From: Janthinobacterium lividum
Lineage (GTDB): Bacteria; Pseudomonadota; Gammaproteobacteria; Burkholderiales; Burkholderiaceae_D
NCBI RefSeq assembly: GCF_034424625.1
Contig: NZ_CP139976.1
Location: forward strand, 2,852,001-2,916,000
DNA: 64,000 nt
Direction: 5' to 3'
This document shows positions 27,672 through 35,869 of this stretch, piece after piece. The notes under the pieces are model-generated. The model worked only from the letters and a program-made list of their open reading frames with translations, searched no databases and was not told where the DNA came from. A program made the translations under genes and the position numbers. Positions within the stretch are counted from its first letter, which is position 1. Every line of letters starts with the position of its first letter.

Positions 27672-28322
27672 TTATGTACTAATACCCCACTCGCCGGCAA
27701 AGGCGGCGCGGAAATCCGTCAGCACGGCCAGCCGCTGTTCGGCCAGGGCGCGGCCTGCCGCCGTCTGCATCTTGCCGGGCAGTTTGTCGAGCTTGGTGAC
27801 GATATGGTCGAGCGCGTATGCCTTGTCGTCGAGCGGGCGATGGGCAGCCAGCGGATCGCTGCCATGCGCCAGCGCGCTATCCATGCGCGCCGCCGTGTAA
27901 AACAGGCGTGCCAGTCCCACGGCGCCCAGCGCGTCGATGCGGTCGGCATCCTGCACGATTTGCGCTTCGATGGTGTGCGGTGGCAAGTTGGCGGAAAAAC
28001 TGTGCGTCTCGATGGCGTGTGCCACGCCGGCCAGTTTTTCTGATGGGAAATCCAGTTCCGCCAATTGGCGGCAAGCCAGTGCTGCCGCCTGGCGCGAGGC
28101 CAGGTGGCGCTCGGGATGGTTTTTCGGCAGGTTGACCAGGTCGTGCAGATAGCAGGCGGCCATCACGGTGAGGGCGTCCGCTTCCGCATGGTTCTGCAGC
28201 AAGACACTGGCATTGCGCCAGACGCGTTGCAGGTGGTTGATGTCGTGGGCGCTGTCATCGCCGAGGCCGGCCGTGGCCAGCGCCAGCAGGCGTGGTTGCC
28301 ATTGGGAAAGCAAGGATTGCAT
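27672..28322 (-). CDS. HD-domain phosphohydrolase (YedJ-like)
   Basis: 216-residue soluble HD-superfamily hydrolase. The metal site is readable: the first His in DSAHDINHLQRVW, the HD pair in ACYLHDLVN, and the distal Asp in IVQDADRIDALGAVGLAR. The D-A-D-R-I-D-A-L-G-A motif is typical of the YedJ group of predicted metal-dependent phosphohydrolases. The substrate is unknown (nucleotide hydrolysis is possible). Transcribed on the minus strand, 157 bp before the TetA-like gene and divergent from cheW. Confidence 0.88.
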   Translation of the reverse strand: MQSLLSQWQPRLLALATAGLGDDSAHDINHLQRVWRNASVLLQNHAEADALTVMAACYLHDLVNLPKNHPERHLASRQAAALACRQLAELDFPSEKLAGVAHAIETHSFSANLPPHTIEAQIVQDADRIDALGAVGLARLFYTAARMDSALAHGSDPLAAHRPLDDKAYALDHIVTKLDKLPGKMQTAAGRALAEQRLAVLTDFRAAFAGEWGIST

Positions 28323-28672
28323 GGTTCGAACTTCAAAAAGGCAAAGGCCGCAAGTGTGGCATAAAACGGCGAGCTTGGCAGTGCAGGCACCTGCATTTGC
28401 GGTCCGGCGAGTGCCATGCAGCGTGCCGTTTTTGCCACGTAATTTCCCCTCTGATAACGAGGCAGGTCGGCAGACGCTCTTTTTTAGTGCATGTAAAATT
28501 TACATGGGGTAACATTGCCGCATGGAAATTAGAAGCATAAGCTAATTGCAAGAAAGTATTTGCAAAACATACAAGTAGGAGCCATGCCTTGCGGATGGCT
28601 CTTGTCACGTCCAAGGCCTGCGTGCAGCGTGCCGTGGCCTGCGCCCTTGGGCGATTTAACTAAAGGATTATC
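28323..28672. other. Divergent intergenic region before cheW
   Basis: 350 bp without a gene. It holds a near-perfect AT-rich dyad, catgtaaa-a-tttacatg, at 28490-28506, which could be an operator. A small stem-loop (gagccat ... atggctc) lies at about 28581-28603. The cheW ribosome binding site is AAAGGA at 28662-28667. A consensus sigma-28 promoter was looked for and not found. Confidence 0.45.
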
Positions 28673-29164
28673 ATGAGCACCATTTCCAGCGACACTGGCG
28701 CAACCGTTGCCAAGGCTGCCGAATACCTGGCTTTTACCCTGGGCCAGGAAGAGTATGGCATCGACATCCAGAAAGTCAGCGAAATCCGCAGCTATGAAAC
28801 GCCGACCCGCATCGCCAACGCCCCCGAGTTCGTCAAGGGCGTGGTCAACCTGCGCGGCATCATCGTGCCGATCGTCGACATGCGTATCAAGTTCAACCTG
28901 GGCACGCCCAGCTATGACCAGTTTACCGTTGTCATCATCCTCAATATCGGCAACCGCGTCGTCGGCATGGTCGTCGACCGCGTCTCCGACGTCACCACCC
29001 TGATGCCGGAGCAGATCAAGCCGGCGCCGGACATGGGCCGTTCGATCAACACGGAATACGTGATCGGCCTGGGCACCATCGACGAGCGCATGCTGATTCT
29101 GGTCGATATCGACCAGCTGATGTCCAGTGCCGACATGGGTTTGATCGAGAAGCTGGCCGCCTAG
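28673..29164 (+). CDS. cheW: Chemotaxis adaptor CheW
   Basis: 163-residue cytoplasmic scaffold linking chemoreceptors to the kinase CheA. The CheW fold is clear: EYLAFTLGQEEYGIDIQKVSEI, the conserved NLRG in VKGVVNLRGIIVPIVDMR, VGMVVDRVSDV, and the C-terminal ERMLILVDIDQLM. It directly precedes two chemoreceptor genes on the same strand but is 325 bp away, with a possible terminator between. No cheA, cheY or cheB is in the window, so the rest of the chemotaxis cluster lies elsewhere. Confidence 0.96.
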   Translation: MSTISSDTGATVAKAAEYLAFTLGQEEYGIDIQKVSEIRSYETPTRIANAPEFVKGVVNLRGIIVPIVDMRIKFNLGTPSYDQFTVVIILNIGNRVVGMVVDRVSDVTTLMPEQIKPAPDMGRSINTEYVIGLGTIDERMLILVDIDQLMSSADMGLIEKLAA

Positions 29165-29489
29165 GCCGCCAGGAAAAGTCCAGGGCGGCGTTGCATTGCC
29201 TCGCCGTACATTCGTACTGTCTTCGGCCACGCGCCTTGCCCTGCACATGTCCTGACTCCCTGGTGCCGAGAGGGTTTTTTAGAAACAATTGACCCCAAGC
29301 ATTGTTTGCTTTTTCTGCAAGGCGCACGCTAGCGCATTTCCTGGCGCACGGTTCCGCCGAACCGTGCGCCAGTTTCACTTCAGTTTCACTTTTTACGCCA
29401 ATTCGCTACAGCGGCCAGTCAGCGCCCGCCCATGAACGAGATCGTCAGCTTGTTATCAGGCTGACGGCAGGGCTTTTTAGGATAGTCAC
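29165..29489. other. Intergenic region cheW / first receptor, with perfect hairpin
   Basis: 325 bp. A palindrome-like stretch at about 29178-29250, centred on gtacattcgtac, resembles in architecture the 114-bp elements but is not clearly the same family. A weak terminator-like stem with six T ends at 29280. A perfect 14-bp stem with a 4-base loop spans 29341-29372 (arms ctggcgcacggttc and gaaccgtgcgccag). Confidence 0.5.
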
Positions 29490-31106
29490 ATGAATTTATT
29501 ACGCAACGTCTGCATCGGTGTCCGCCTCGGACTCGGTTTTGCCGTGATTTTGCTGTTTTCCATGCTCATTACGGGCATCAGCGTCTGGCGCCTGCACGAC
29601 GTGGCCAGCGCCACGCGTGTCATGATGGAGCAGCCGCTGGCCAAGGAACGCTATATTTCCGACTGGTATGGCCGTATCGACAGCGCCGTGCGCCGTACCA
29701 TCGCCATTGCCCGCAGCAGCGATACCTCGCTCAGCGGCTATTTCGCCGAAGAATCCAAAGTCTCGTCGTCCAGTTCGGCCGAGCTGCAAAAGAAGATCGA
29801 GGCGCTGATCGACAAGCCGGAGGAAAAAGCCATGTTCGCGGGCTTGCTGGAACAGCGCAAGGTGTACATCAGCTCGCGCGACCAGGTCTACAAGCTGAAG
29901 GGCGAAGCGCAGGTCGATGCCGCCAATGAGGTATTTGAAAAGACCTTCGTGCCGGCCGCCGCCAAGTACCAGAAGATGGTGCAGGACTTGCTGGAACACC
30001 AGCGCGCCAGCATCGATACGACGGCGCGCGAGATCGACGCCGTCGCCAATACCAGCCGTAACCTGATGCTGGTGCTGGCCGCGCTGGCGCTGGCTTTTGG
30101 CGTCGTCTGCGCCTGGGTCTTGACGATGGGCATCGTGCGTCCCCTGCGCACGGCCGTGGACATCGCCCGCAAGGTAGCCGATGGCGACTTGACGGCGCAG
30201 ATCGACGCCAGCGCCAAGGATGAAACGGGGCAACTGCTGCTGGCCCTGAAGGACATGAACACGAGCTTGCTCAACATCGTGGGCGAAGTGCGCAGCGGCA
30301 CGGACAGCATCGCCACGTCGTCGACGCAGATCGCTGCCGGCAACCAGGACCTGTCTTCCCGCACGGAAGAGCAGGCCGGTTCGCTGGAAGAGACGGCTTC
30401 GTCGATGGAAGAGCTGACCTCGACCGTGAAACAGAACGCGGACAATGCGCGCCAGGCGAACCAGTTGGCGGCCTCGGCGGCGCAAGTGGCCGTCAAGGGC
30501 GGCGAAGTCGTGGCGCAGGTGGTGGGCACGATGGAATCGATCAATGCGTCATCGAACAAGATCGTCGACATCATTTCCGTCATCGATGGCATCGCCTTCC
30601 AGACGAATATCCTGGCCTTGAACGCGGCCGTGGAAGCGGCCCGCGCGGGCGAGCAGGGCCGCGGCTTTGCCGTCGTGGCGTCCGAAGTGCGCAACCTGGC
30701 GCAGCGTTCCGCCAGCGCCGCGAAAGAGATCAAGACCCTGATCGGCGCGTCCGTGGAGCAAGTCAACGCGGGCAGCATGCTGGTGGCGCAAGCCGGTTCG
30801 ACCATGAACGACATCGTCGACAGCGTGCAGCGCGTGAGCGACATCATCACGGAAATCACGGCGGCCAGCAGCGAGCAAAGCGTGGGCATCGACGAGATCA
30901 ACCGCGCCATCGGCCAGATGGATGCCGTCACGCAGCAAAATGCGGCGCTGGTGGAAGAGTCTGCGGCCGCCGCCGAATCGATGCAGCACCAGGCACACAA
31001 CCTGGCGCAAGTCGTCAGCGTGTTCAAGCTCAATGAGCAGAGTGGTGCTAAAGCGCTGAAACGCCCGGCTGCGCCGAAAACCACCTTGCGCATCGGCACA
31101 CGCTGA
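29490..31106 (+). CDS. Methyl-accepting chemotaxis protein, copy 1
   Basis: 538-residue transmembrane chemoreceptor. TM1 is at about residues 11-33, a periplasmic four-helix-bundle ligand domain follows, TM2 at about 190-212, then HAMP (213-265) and the cytoplasmic signalling domain with the hairpin tip [20 protein letters not shown]. No C-terminal CheR-tethering pentapeptide is seen. It is followed after 81 bp by a second receptor at a constant offset of 1698 bp. From about residue 212 to 515 the two proteins are identical, while the sensory halves differ. The ligand is unknown. Confidence 0.95.
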   Translation: MNLLRNVCIGVRLGLGFAVILLFSMLITGISVWRLHDVASATRVMMEQPLAKERYISDWYGRIDSAVRRTIAIARSSDTSLSGYFAEESKVSSSSSAELQKKIEALIDKPEEKAMFAGLLEQRKVYISSRDQVYKLKGEAQVDAANEVFEKTFVPAAAKYQKMVQDLLEHQRASIDTTAREIDAVANTSRNLMLVLAALALAFGVVCAWVLTMGIVRPLRTAVDIARKVADGDLTAQIDASAKDETGQLLLALKDMNTSLLNIVGEVRSGTDSIATSSTQIAAGNQDLSSRTEEQAGSLEETASSMEELTSTVKQNADNARQANQLAASAAQVAVKGGEVVAQVVGTMESINASSNKIVDIISVIDGIAFQTNILALNAAVEAARAGEQGRGFAVVASEVRNLAQRSASAAKEIKTLIGASVEQVNAGSMLVAQAGSTMNDIVDSVQRVSDIITEITAASSEQSVGIDEINRAIGQMDAVTQQNAALVEESAAAAESMQHQAHNLAQVVSVFKLNEQSGAKALKRPAAPKTTLRIGTR

Positions 31107-31113
31107 TGGCGCT

Positions 31114-31137
31114 GCGGCTGCCCCGAGCAGCCGCTTT
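31114..31137 (+). terminator. Stem-loop between the two receptor genes
   Basis: 7-bp stem gcggctg (31114-31120) / cagccgc (31128-31134) with a ccccgag loop, then TTTCTG. A weak terminator or processing hairpin 8 bp after the first receptor stop; read-through into the second gene is possible. Confidence 0.45.
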
Positions 31138-31187
31138 CTGCTGTCCCCTTTTTATATAGTCTGGTTCCGCTTTTTTAGGATATTCAC

Positions 31188-32825
31188 ATGAATTTGTTAA
31201 GAAACGTCAGTATTGGTGTGCGCCTCGGCCTGGGTTTTGCCGTGATTTTGCTGTTTTCCATGCTCATTACCGGCATCAGCGTGTGGCGCTTGCATGATGT
31301 GGCCATGGCCACGCGCACCATGATGGAATTGCCGCTGGCGAAGGAACGCTATATTTCCGACTGGTACGCGAAGATCGACAGCGGTGTGCGCCGCACCACG
31401 GCCATCGCGCGCAGCAGCGACACCACACTGGGCGCGTATTTTGCGGAAGAGGCCAAGCAATCGTCCGTCGTATCGGGCGAATTGCAAAAGAAAATCGAAG
31501 CCTTGATTTCCAGCCCGGAAGAAAAGGAACTGTTCCGCCTGGTGAGCGAACAGCGCAAGGTTTACCTCGACTCGCGCGCGCAAGTGTCGAAGCTGAAAGC
31601 GGATGGACAGGAAGCGGAAGCGGAGCAGGCGTTCCAGGGCATCTTCGTGCCCGGTTCGACGAAATACCTGAAAGTGGTCAACGACATGCTGCAGCACCAG
31701 CGCGCCAGCATCGACAAGACGGCGCGCGAGATCGACGAGGTCGCCAAGACGAGCCGCAACTTGCTGCTGACCTTGGCCGTGCTGGCGCTGGGCTTTGGCG
31801 TCGTCTGCGCCTGGTTGTTGACGATGGGCATTGTGCGCCCCTTGCGCACGGCCGTGGACATCGCCCGCAAGGTAGCCGATGGCGACTTGACGGCGCAGAT
31901 CGACGCCAGCGCCAAGGATGAAACGGGGCAACTGCTGCTGGCCCTGAAAGACATGAACACGAGCTTGCTCAACATCGTCGGCGAAGTGCGCAGCGGCACG
32001 GACAGCATCGCCACGTCATCGACGCAGATCGCCGCCGGCAACCAGGACCTGTCTTCCCGCACGGAAGAGCAGGCCGGCTCGCTGGAAGAGACGGCTTCGT
32101 CGATGGAAGAGCTGACCAGCACCGTGAAACAGAACGCGGACAATGCGCGCCAGGCGAACCAGTTGGCGGCCTCGGCGGCGCAAGTGGCTGTCAAGGGCGG
32201 CGAAGTCGTGGCGCAAGTGGTGGGCACGATGGAATCGATCAATGCGTCATCGAACAAGATCGTCGACATCATCAGTGTGATTGACGGCATCGCCTTCCAG
32301 ACGAATATCCTGGCCTTGAACGCGGCCGTGGAAGCGGCCCGCGCGGGCGAGCAGGGCCGTGGCTTTGCCGTCGTGGCGTCCGAAGTGCGCAACCTGGCGC
32401 AGCGTTCCGCTTCGGCGGCGAAAGAAATCAAGACCCTGATCGGCGCGTCCGTGGAGCAAGTCAACGCGGGCAGCATGCTGGTGGCGCAAGCCGGTTCGAC
32501 CATGAACGACATCGTCGACAGCGTGCAGCGCGTGAGCGACATCATCACGGAAATCACGGCGGCCAGCAGCGAGCAAAGCGTGGGCATCGACGAGATCAAC
32601 CGCGCCATCGGCCAGATGGATGCCGTCACGCAGCAAAATGCGGCGCTGGTGGAAGAGTCGGCGGCTGCCGCCGAATCGATGCAGCATCAGGCGCACAACC
32701 TGGCGCAAGTCGTCAGCGTGTTCAAGCTGAACGGGCAGCAGGCCAGTGTCAGCGGATTGAAGGGGGTGAAACGTCCGGTGGCGAAACAGCCGAAAGAAAC
32801 GTTGCGGATCGGCCGCGCCGCTTAA
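31188..32825 (+). CDS. Methyl-accepting chemotaxis protein, copy 2
   Basis: 545-residue chemoreceptor, tandem paralogue of the preceding gene with the same domain order: TM1 about 11-33, periplasmic helical bundle, TM2 about 190-212, HAMP, signalling domain. The ligand domain differs at many positions (for example [10 protein letters not shown] against [10 protein letters not shown], and much more change at residues 80-160), whereas the cytoplasmic half is identical over about 300 residues with only scattered silent base differences. The upstream signal TTTTTTAGGATA-TCAC is also shared by both genes. The stop overlaps the convergent RNase H-like gene by 4 bp. Confidence 0.95.
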   Translation: MNLLRNVSIGVRLGLGFAVILLFSMLITGISVWRLHDVAMATRTMMELPLAKERYISDWYAKIDSGVRRTTAIARSSDTTLGAYFAEEAKQSSVVSGELQKKIEALISSPEEKELFRLVSEQRKVYLDSRAQVSKLKADGQEAEAEQAFQGIFVPGSTKYLKVVNDMLQHQRASIDKTAREIDEVAKTSRNLLLTLAVLALGFGVVCAWLLTMGIVRPLRTAVDIARKVADGDLTAQIDASAKDETGQLLLALKDMNTSLLNIVGEVRSGTDSIATSSTQIAAGNQDLSSRTEEQAGSLEETASSMEELTSTVKQNADNARQANQLAASAAQVAVKGGEVVAQVVGTMESINASSNKIVDIISVIDGIAFQTNILALNAAVEAARAGEQGRGFAVVASEVRNLAQRSASAAKEIKTLIGASVEQVNAGSMLVAQAGSTMNDIVDSVQRVSDIITEITAASSEQSVGIDEINRAIGQMDAVTQQNAALVEESAAAAESMQHQAHNLAQVVSVFKLNGQQASVSGLKGVKRPVAKQPKETLRIGRAA

Positions 32826-33496
32826 TCCTCTTCTACCCAGCCGGTAATGGCCAGCTGGGACAGCCGGTCCGCCTCGCCATTCCTGTGGCGCGGCAGCCAG
32901 CGCAAGCTCACATCAGTAAATTGTTCCAGCAGGGCCACTACGGTGGCCCTTTGCGTTTCCAGTCCCTTGGCCCCCAGCGGCGTCGTTCCCAGCACATCAT
33001 TGATCACCACCTGGCTGTCGCCGTACAGCAGCAGTTGCACAGGCGGCGGACGCACCTTGAGTGCCGCCTGCAGCACGGCCGTCAGGGCCGCATATTCCGC
33101 GTCGCTGCTGCTGCCATAGCCGGCAGCCTCGCTCACTTCGATGCGCTCGCCGTTTGGCCCCAGCAGCAGGGCGCCTATGCCCAGCTTGCCCGGGTTCGGA
33201 TGGGCGGAGCCGTCGAACCAGCCGCGCCAGGCCGAAGCCGGCACGGCCATCACCCGCCGCGCCGCCTGCGCCTGCTGGCGATCGCTGATCTTTTGCGCCT
33301 TGCGCTGCGCTTCGGCGGCGTGCGCCTGCAGCCGCGTCGCCAGCAGGGCGGCCAGGCCCAAGGTGCCGGATGCCTGTTCCAGTATCCGCCGCAGCGCCGT
33401 GTCGCCCGCGATGCCTTCCAGCGCGGCCAGGCGGCGCGCCTGTGCCCGCTCGCTCTTGAACGCTGCTGCCAGCAATGTTTCCAATTCCTCTTGCAT
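32822..33496 (-). CDS. RNase HI-like protein with N-terminal helical extension
   Basis: 224 residues. The C-terminal half (from about residue 90) is an RNase H fold with the acidic catalytic set: D95 in [11 protein letters not shown] in DAEYAAL, D in YGDSQVV and D in GEADRLS. An alpha-helical N-terminal part of about 85 residues, rich in Ala, Arg and Gln, has no family I recognise. This split recalls bacterial ribonuclease HI-family proteins with extra domains rather than the housekeeping RnhA of about 150 residues. I chose the ATG at 33496 (AAGG upstream) over 33514. Confidence 0.82.
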   Translation of the reverse strand: MQEELETLLAAAFKSERAQARRLAALEGIAGDTALRRILEQASGTLGLAALLATRLQAHAAEAQRKAQKISDRQQAQAARRVMAVPASAWRGWFDGSAHPNPGKLGIGALLLGPNGERIEVSEAAGYGSSSDAEYAALTAVLQAALKVRPPPVQLLLYGDSQVVINDVLGTTPLGAKGLETQRATVVALLEQFTDVSLRWLPRHRNGEADRLSQLAITGWVEED

Positions 33497-33582
33497 GGGA
33501 CCTTCCCTCATCATCGTGCCGCGAATCTACGCGAGTGCGGCACAGTCCGCAAGGCAGGCTGTTGCGATTTTGGCGGGCCAGC

Positions 33583-33620
33583 TTGCAACTCATAACGCGG
33601 AGTGATATAGTCTGCGTTAT
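33583..33620 (+). promoter_or_regulatory. Promoter and dyad before the NDH-2-like gene
   Basis: TTGCAA at 33583-33588, a 17-bp spacer and TATAGT at 33606-33611 form a good sigma-70 promoter. Inverted arms ATAACGC (33592-33598) and GCGTTAT (33614-33620) flank the -10, suggesting a repressor site. The protein that binds it is not known. Confidence 0.65.
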
Positions 33621-33638
33621 CAAATCAAGGAGAAAAAC

Positions 33639-34847
33639 ATGACACAGCGCGTATTGATCATTGGTGCCGGCTTTGCCGGATTGTGGAGTGCCCTGGCGGC
33701 CGTGCGTCGCCTAAGGCTGGAAAACATTGCCGCAGGCGAGATCGAAGTGGCGCTGGTGGCGCCGGAAGCCATGCTGACGATGCGCCCCCGCCTGTACGAA
33801 CCGGCGCCCGCCAGCATGGTGGCGCCGTTGCAGCAACTGTTTGACGAGACGGGCGTGCGCTTCATCGCCGGCAAGGTCGATGCCATTCGCAGCGACAGCG
33901 ACGAAGTCGACATCGTCGCTGCCGACGGCAGCCGTTCAACCCTGGCCTACGACCGCCTGGTACTGGCGGCGGGCAGTAGCCTGTTCCGGCCGAATATTCC
34001 GGGTCTGCAAGAATTTGCCTTCAGCACCGACCAGCGCAGCGAAGCGGTGGCGCTCGATGCGCACCTGCATGCGCTGGCCGCCCGGCCCGCATCGGCCGCG
34101 CGCAATACCGTCGTCGTGGCCGGCGGCGGCTTCACGGGCATCGAGCTGGCGGCCGAGCTGCCGGCCCGCCTGCGCGCCATCCTGGGCGAAGATGCCGATA
34201 TCAAGGTGATCATCGTCGAGCGGGCGCCCGACATCGGTCCGGACCTGGGGCCGGGACCGCGCCCCGTGATCGAGCAGGCGCTGGCGGAGCTGGGCGTGGT
34301 ATGCCGGCTCGGTTCGGCGGTGGCCGCCATCGACGCGGATGGATTGACGACGGCCGATGGCGAGCGCATCGAAGCGCACACCGTGGTGTGGACGGCGGGC
34401 GTGCGGGCCAGTGCGTTGACGGTGCAGGTTCCCGGTGAGAAAGACGCCGCGGGACGCCTGCGGGTGGCGCATGATTTGCGCGTGCCTGGCGCCGGCAAGG
34501 TCTTTGCCACGGGCGACGCCGCCGTTGCCGCCACGGATGACGAAGGCAATCACACGCTGATGAGCTGCCAGCACGCCATGTTTCTTGGGCGCTCCTCGGG
34601 CGACAATGCCGTGGCTGACCTGCTGGGACTGGCCACGCGGCCCTACCGCCAACCCTATTATGTGACCTGCCTGGACCTCGGAGCATGGGGTGCGGTCGTG
34701 ACGCAGGGCTGGGAGCGCAAGGTGTGGCTGACGGGCAGCGAGGGCAAGGCCATGAAGGTGGCCATCAATGGCCGTGTGATTTATCCGCCTGTCGATAGTG
34801 CCGCGGCGCTGGCCGCCGCCGACCCGGCGTTCGAGCTGTCGCTGTAG
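33639..34847 (+). CDS. NDH-2-like NAD(P)/FAD-dependent oxidoreductase
   Basis: 402-residue flavoprotein of the pyridine nucleotide-disulfide oxidoreductase type. The FAD dinucleotide motif VLIIGAGFAGLW is at the N-terminus, the NAD(P) motif VVVAGGGFTGIELAAEL is near residue 165, and the second FAD contact is VFATGDAA near 290. The pattern fits type II NADH:quinone oxidoreductases, which donate electrons to quinone without pumping protons, but no clear membrane-anchoring helix is seen. An ideal AAGGAG lies 6 bases before the ATG. The Rrf2 regulator follows after 59 bp. Confidence 0.88.
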   Translation: MTQRVLIIGAGFAGLWSALAAVRRLRLENIAAGEIEVALVAPEAMLTMRPRLYEPAPASMVAPLQQLFDETGVRFIAGKVDAIRSDSDEVDIVAADGSRSTLAYDRLVLAAGSSLFRPNIPGLQEFAFSTDQRSEAVALDAHLHALAARPASAARNTVVVAGGGFTGIELAAELPARLRAILGEDADIKVIIVERAPDIGPDLGPGPRPVIEQALAELGVVCRLGSAVAAIDADGLTTADGERIEAHTVVWTAGVRASALTVQVPGEKDAAGRLRVAHDLRVPGAGKVFATGDAAVAATDDEGNHTLMSCQHAMFLGRSSGDNAVADLLGLATRPYRQPYYVTCLDLGAWGAVVTQGWERKVWLTGSEGKAMKVAINGRVIYPPVDSAAALAAADPAFELSL

Positions 34848-34856
34848 CCTTGCGGC

Positions 34857-34890
34857 TGCAAACGGGGAGTGCTACAGTCCCCGTTTTGCA
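34857..34890. promoter_or_regulatory. Inverted repeat between the oxidoreductase and the Rrf2 gene
   Basis: Long dyad: aacgggga (34861-34868) pairs with tccccgtt (34878-34885), extended outward to tgca on both sides with one bulge. It could terminate the oxidoreductase transcript (short T run) or serve as an operator for the Rrf2 gene starting 17 bp downstream. Confidence 0.5.
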
Positions 34891-34906
34891 ACGGAGGAAT
34901 GGCATC

Positions 34907-35473
34907 ATGGCACATTATGGAAGCGGCACCGAGTATGGCTTGCATTGCCTGCTATATCTGGCACAGCCGCTTGCCGAGCCTGCCAGCAGTCGCGACCTGG
35001 CGGAGTTGCAGGGTATTTCCGTTTCCTTCCTGGCGAAAATCTTTCCCAAGCTGGAGAAGGCGGGCATCGTGACCGCGTCGGAAGGCATACGCGGCGGTTA
35101 TCAGCTGGCGCGCCCGCCCGGCGACATCAGCGTGCTCGACGTGGTGGATGCCATCGAAGGCCCGAAACCCCTGTTCGATTGCCAGCAGATCCGCAGCCGC
35201 TGCACCCTGTACGAAGGCGAGCCGCCGGGCTGGATGACCAGCGGCGTATGCGGCATCCATGCCCTCATGCTGCGCGCCGAGAAAAGCATGCGCGCCGAAC
35301 TGGGCAAGACCACCTTGCTTGACTTGGCGCAAGGTTTTGGCAGTGTCGCGCCGGCCGGTTTTGGCGCGGATGTGCAGGGCTGGTTCAGCGGCCGCGTGCA
35401 GGAGCGCAGCGAGGCGCGCATCGCCGCCGTGCGCGGACCGAAGTCGCGCCGCATCAAGGACGATGTGGTTTGA
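34907..35473 (+). CDS. Rrf2-family regulator with Fe-S-type cysteines
   Basis: 188 residues from the ATG at 34907 (GGAGGA upstream). The N-terminal winged helix (YGLHCLLYLAQ ... SSRDLAELQGISVSFLAKIFPKLEKAGIV ... GGYQLARPP) is characteristic of Rrf2. It carries C92, C99 and C115, with C115 in CGIH, which keeps the C-x2-H seen in IscR. The spacing C-x6-C-x15-C is longer than IscR or NsrR (C-x5-C-x5-C). An Fe-S cluster sensing redox, NO or oxygen is likely but not proven. The NDH-2-like gene upstream is a plausible target. Confidence 0.88.
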   Translation: MAHYGSGTEYGLHCLLYLAQPLAEPASSRDLAELQGISVSFLAKIFPKLEKAGIVTASEGIRGGYQLARPPGDISVLDVVDAIEGPKPLFDCQQIRSRCTLYEGEPPGWMTSGVCGIHALMLRAEKSMRAELGKTTLLDLAQGFGSVAPAGFGADVQGWFSGRVQERSEARIAAVRGPKSRRIKDDVV

Positions 35474-35491
35474 CGCTCATTTGACGCTACT

Positions 35492-35833
35492 TCACGGTTT
35501 CAACAGCACGGTATCGACCAGGCTGCCAATCCAGCATACCACCAGCACGCCCACGGCCACCGTCATGGCGGGGCCGTCATTGGCGGACAGGGCATCGACT
35601 TTTTCCACGATCAGCTGCACGTCGAAGGGCAGGGCACCGCTGTCGATCTGTGCCATTATCTGGTCCAAACGTGCCATGATCTGGCGCACTACGAGCACCA
35701 GCGCGACCAGGGCCGGCACGAGGAAGAGGCAGCCGCGTGCCTTGCGTTGCAATACGAAATGCCCGCTGCCGGGAAAGACCAGGGCCGACAGCAGCAGGGC
35801 GAGATTACGCTTGGAAGGAGGGGAGCCGCTCAT
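35492..35833 (-). CDS. Small membrane protein of unknown function
   Basis: 113 residues with a hydrophobic N-terminal segment containing LLLSALVFPGSGHFVL, a second segment (LFLVPALVALVLVV) and a third near the C-terminus (VAVGVLVVCWIGSLVD), separated by an amphipathic linker. The PGSGHF motif resembles the first helix of small TM2-like proteins, but I do not recognise the family. It lies between the Rrf2 gene (convergent, 18 bp) and mgtA (same strand, 36 bp upstream), so it may be co-transcribed with mgtA. Confidence 0.65.
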   Translation of the reverse strand: MSGSPPSKRNLALLLSALVFPGSGHFVLQRKARGCLFLVPALVALVLVVRQIMARLDQIMAQIDSGALPFDVQLIVEKVDALSANDGPAMTVAVGVLVVCWIGSLVDTVLLKP

Positions 35834-35869
35834 GCGTGCCTTGTGTGGGTGGATGAGCGGCTCATCATA

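Noticed and set aside
28484..28530. Sigma-28 (flagellar) promoter before cheW
   Set aside because: TAAAATTT and GCCGCATG are present but spaced about 15 bp, and the second half departs from GCCGATAA, so it is not convincing.
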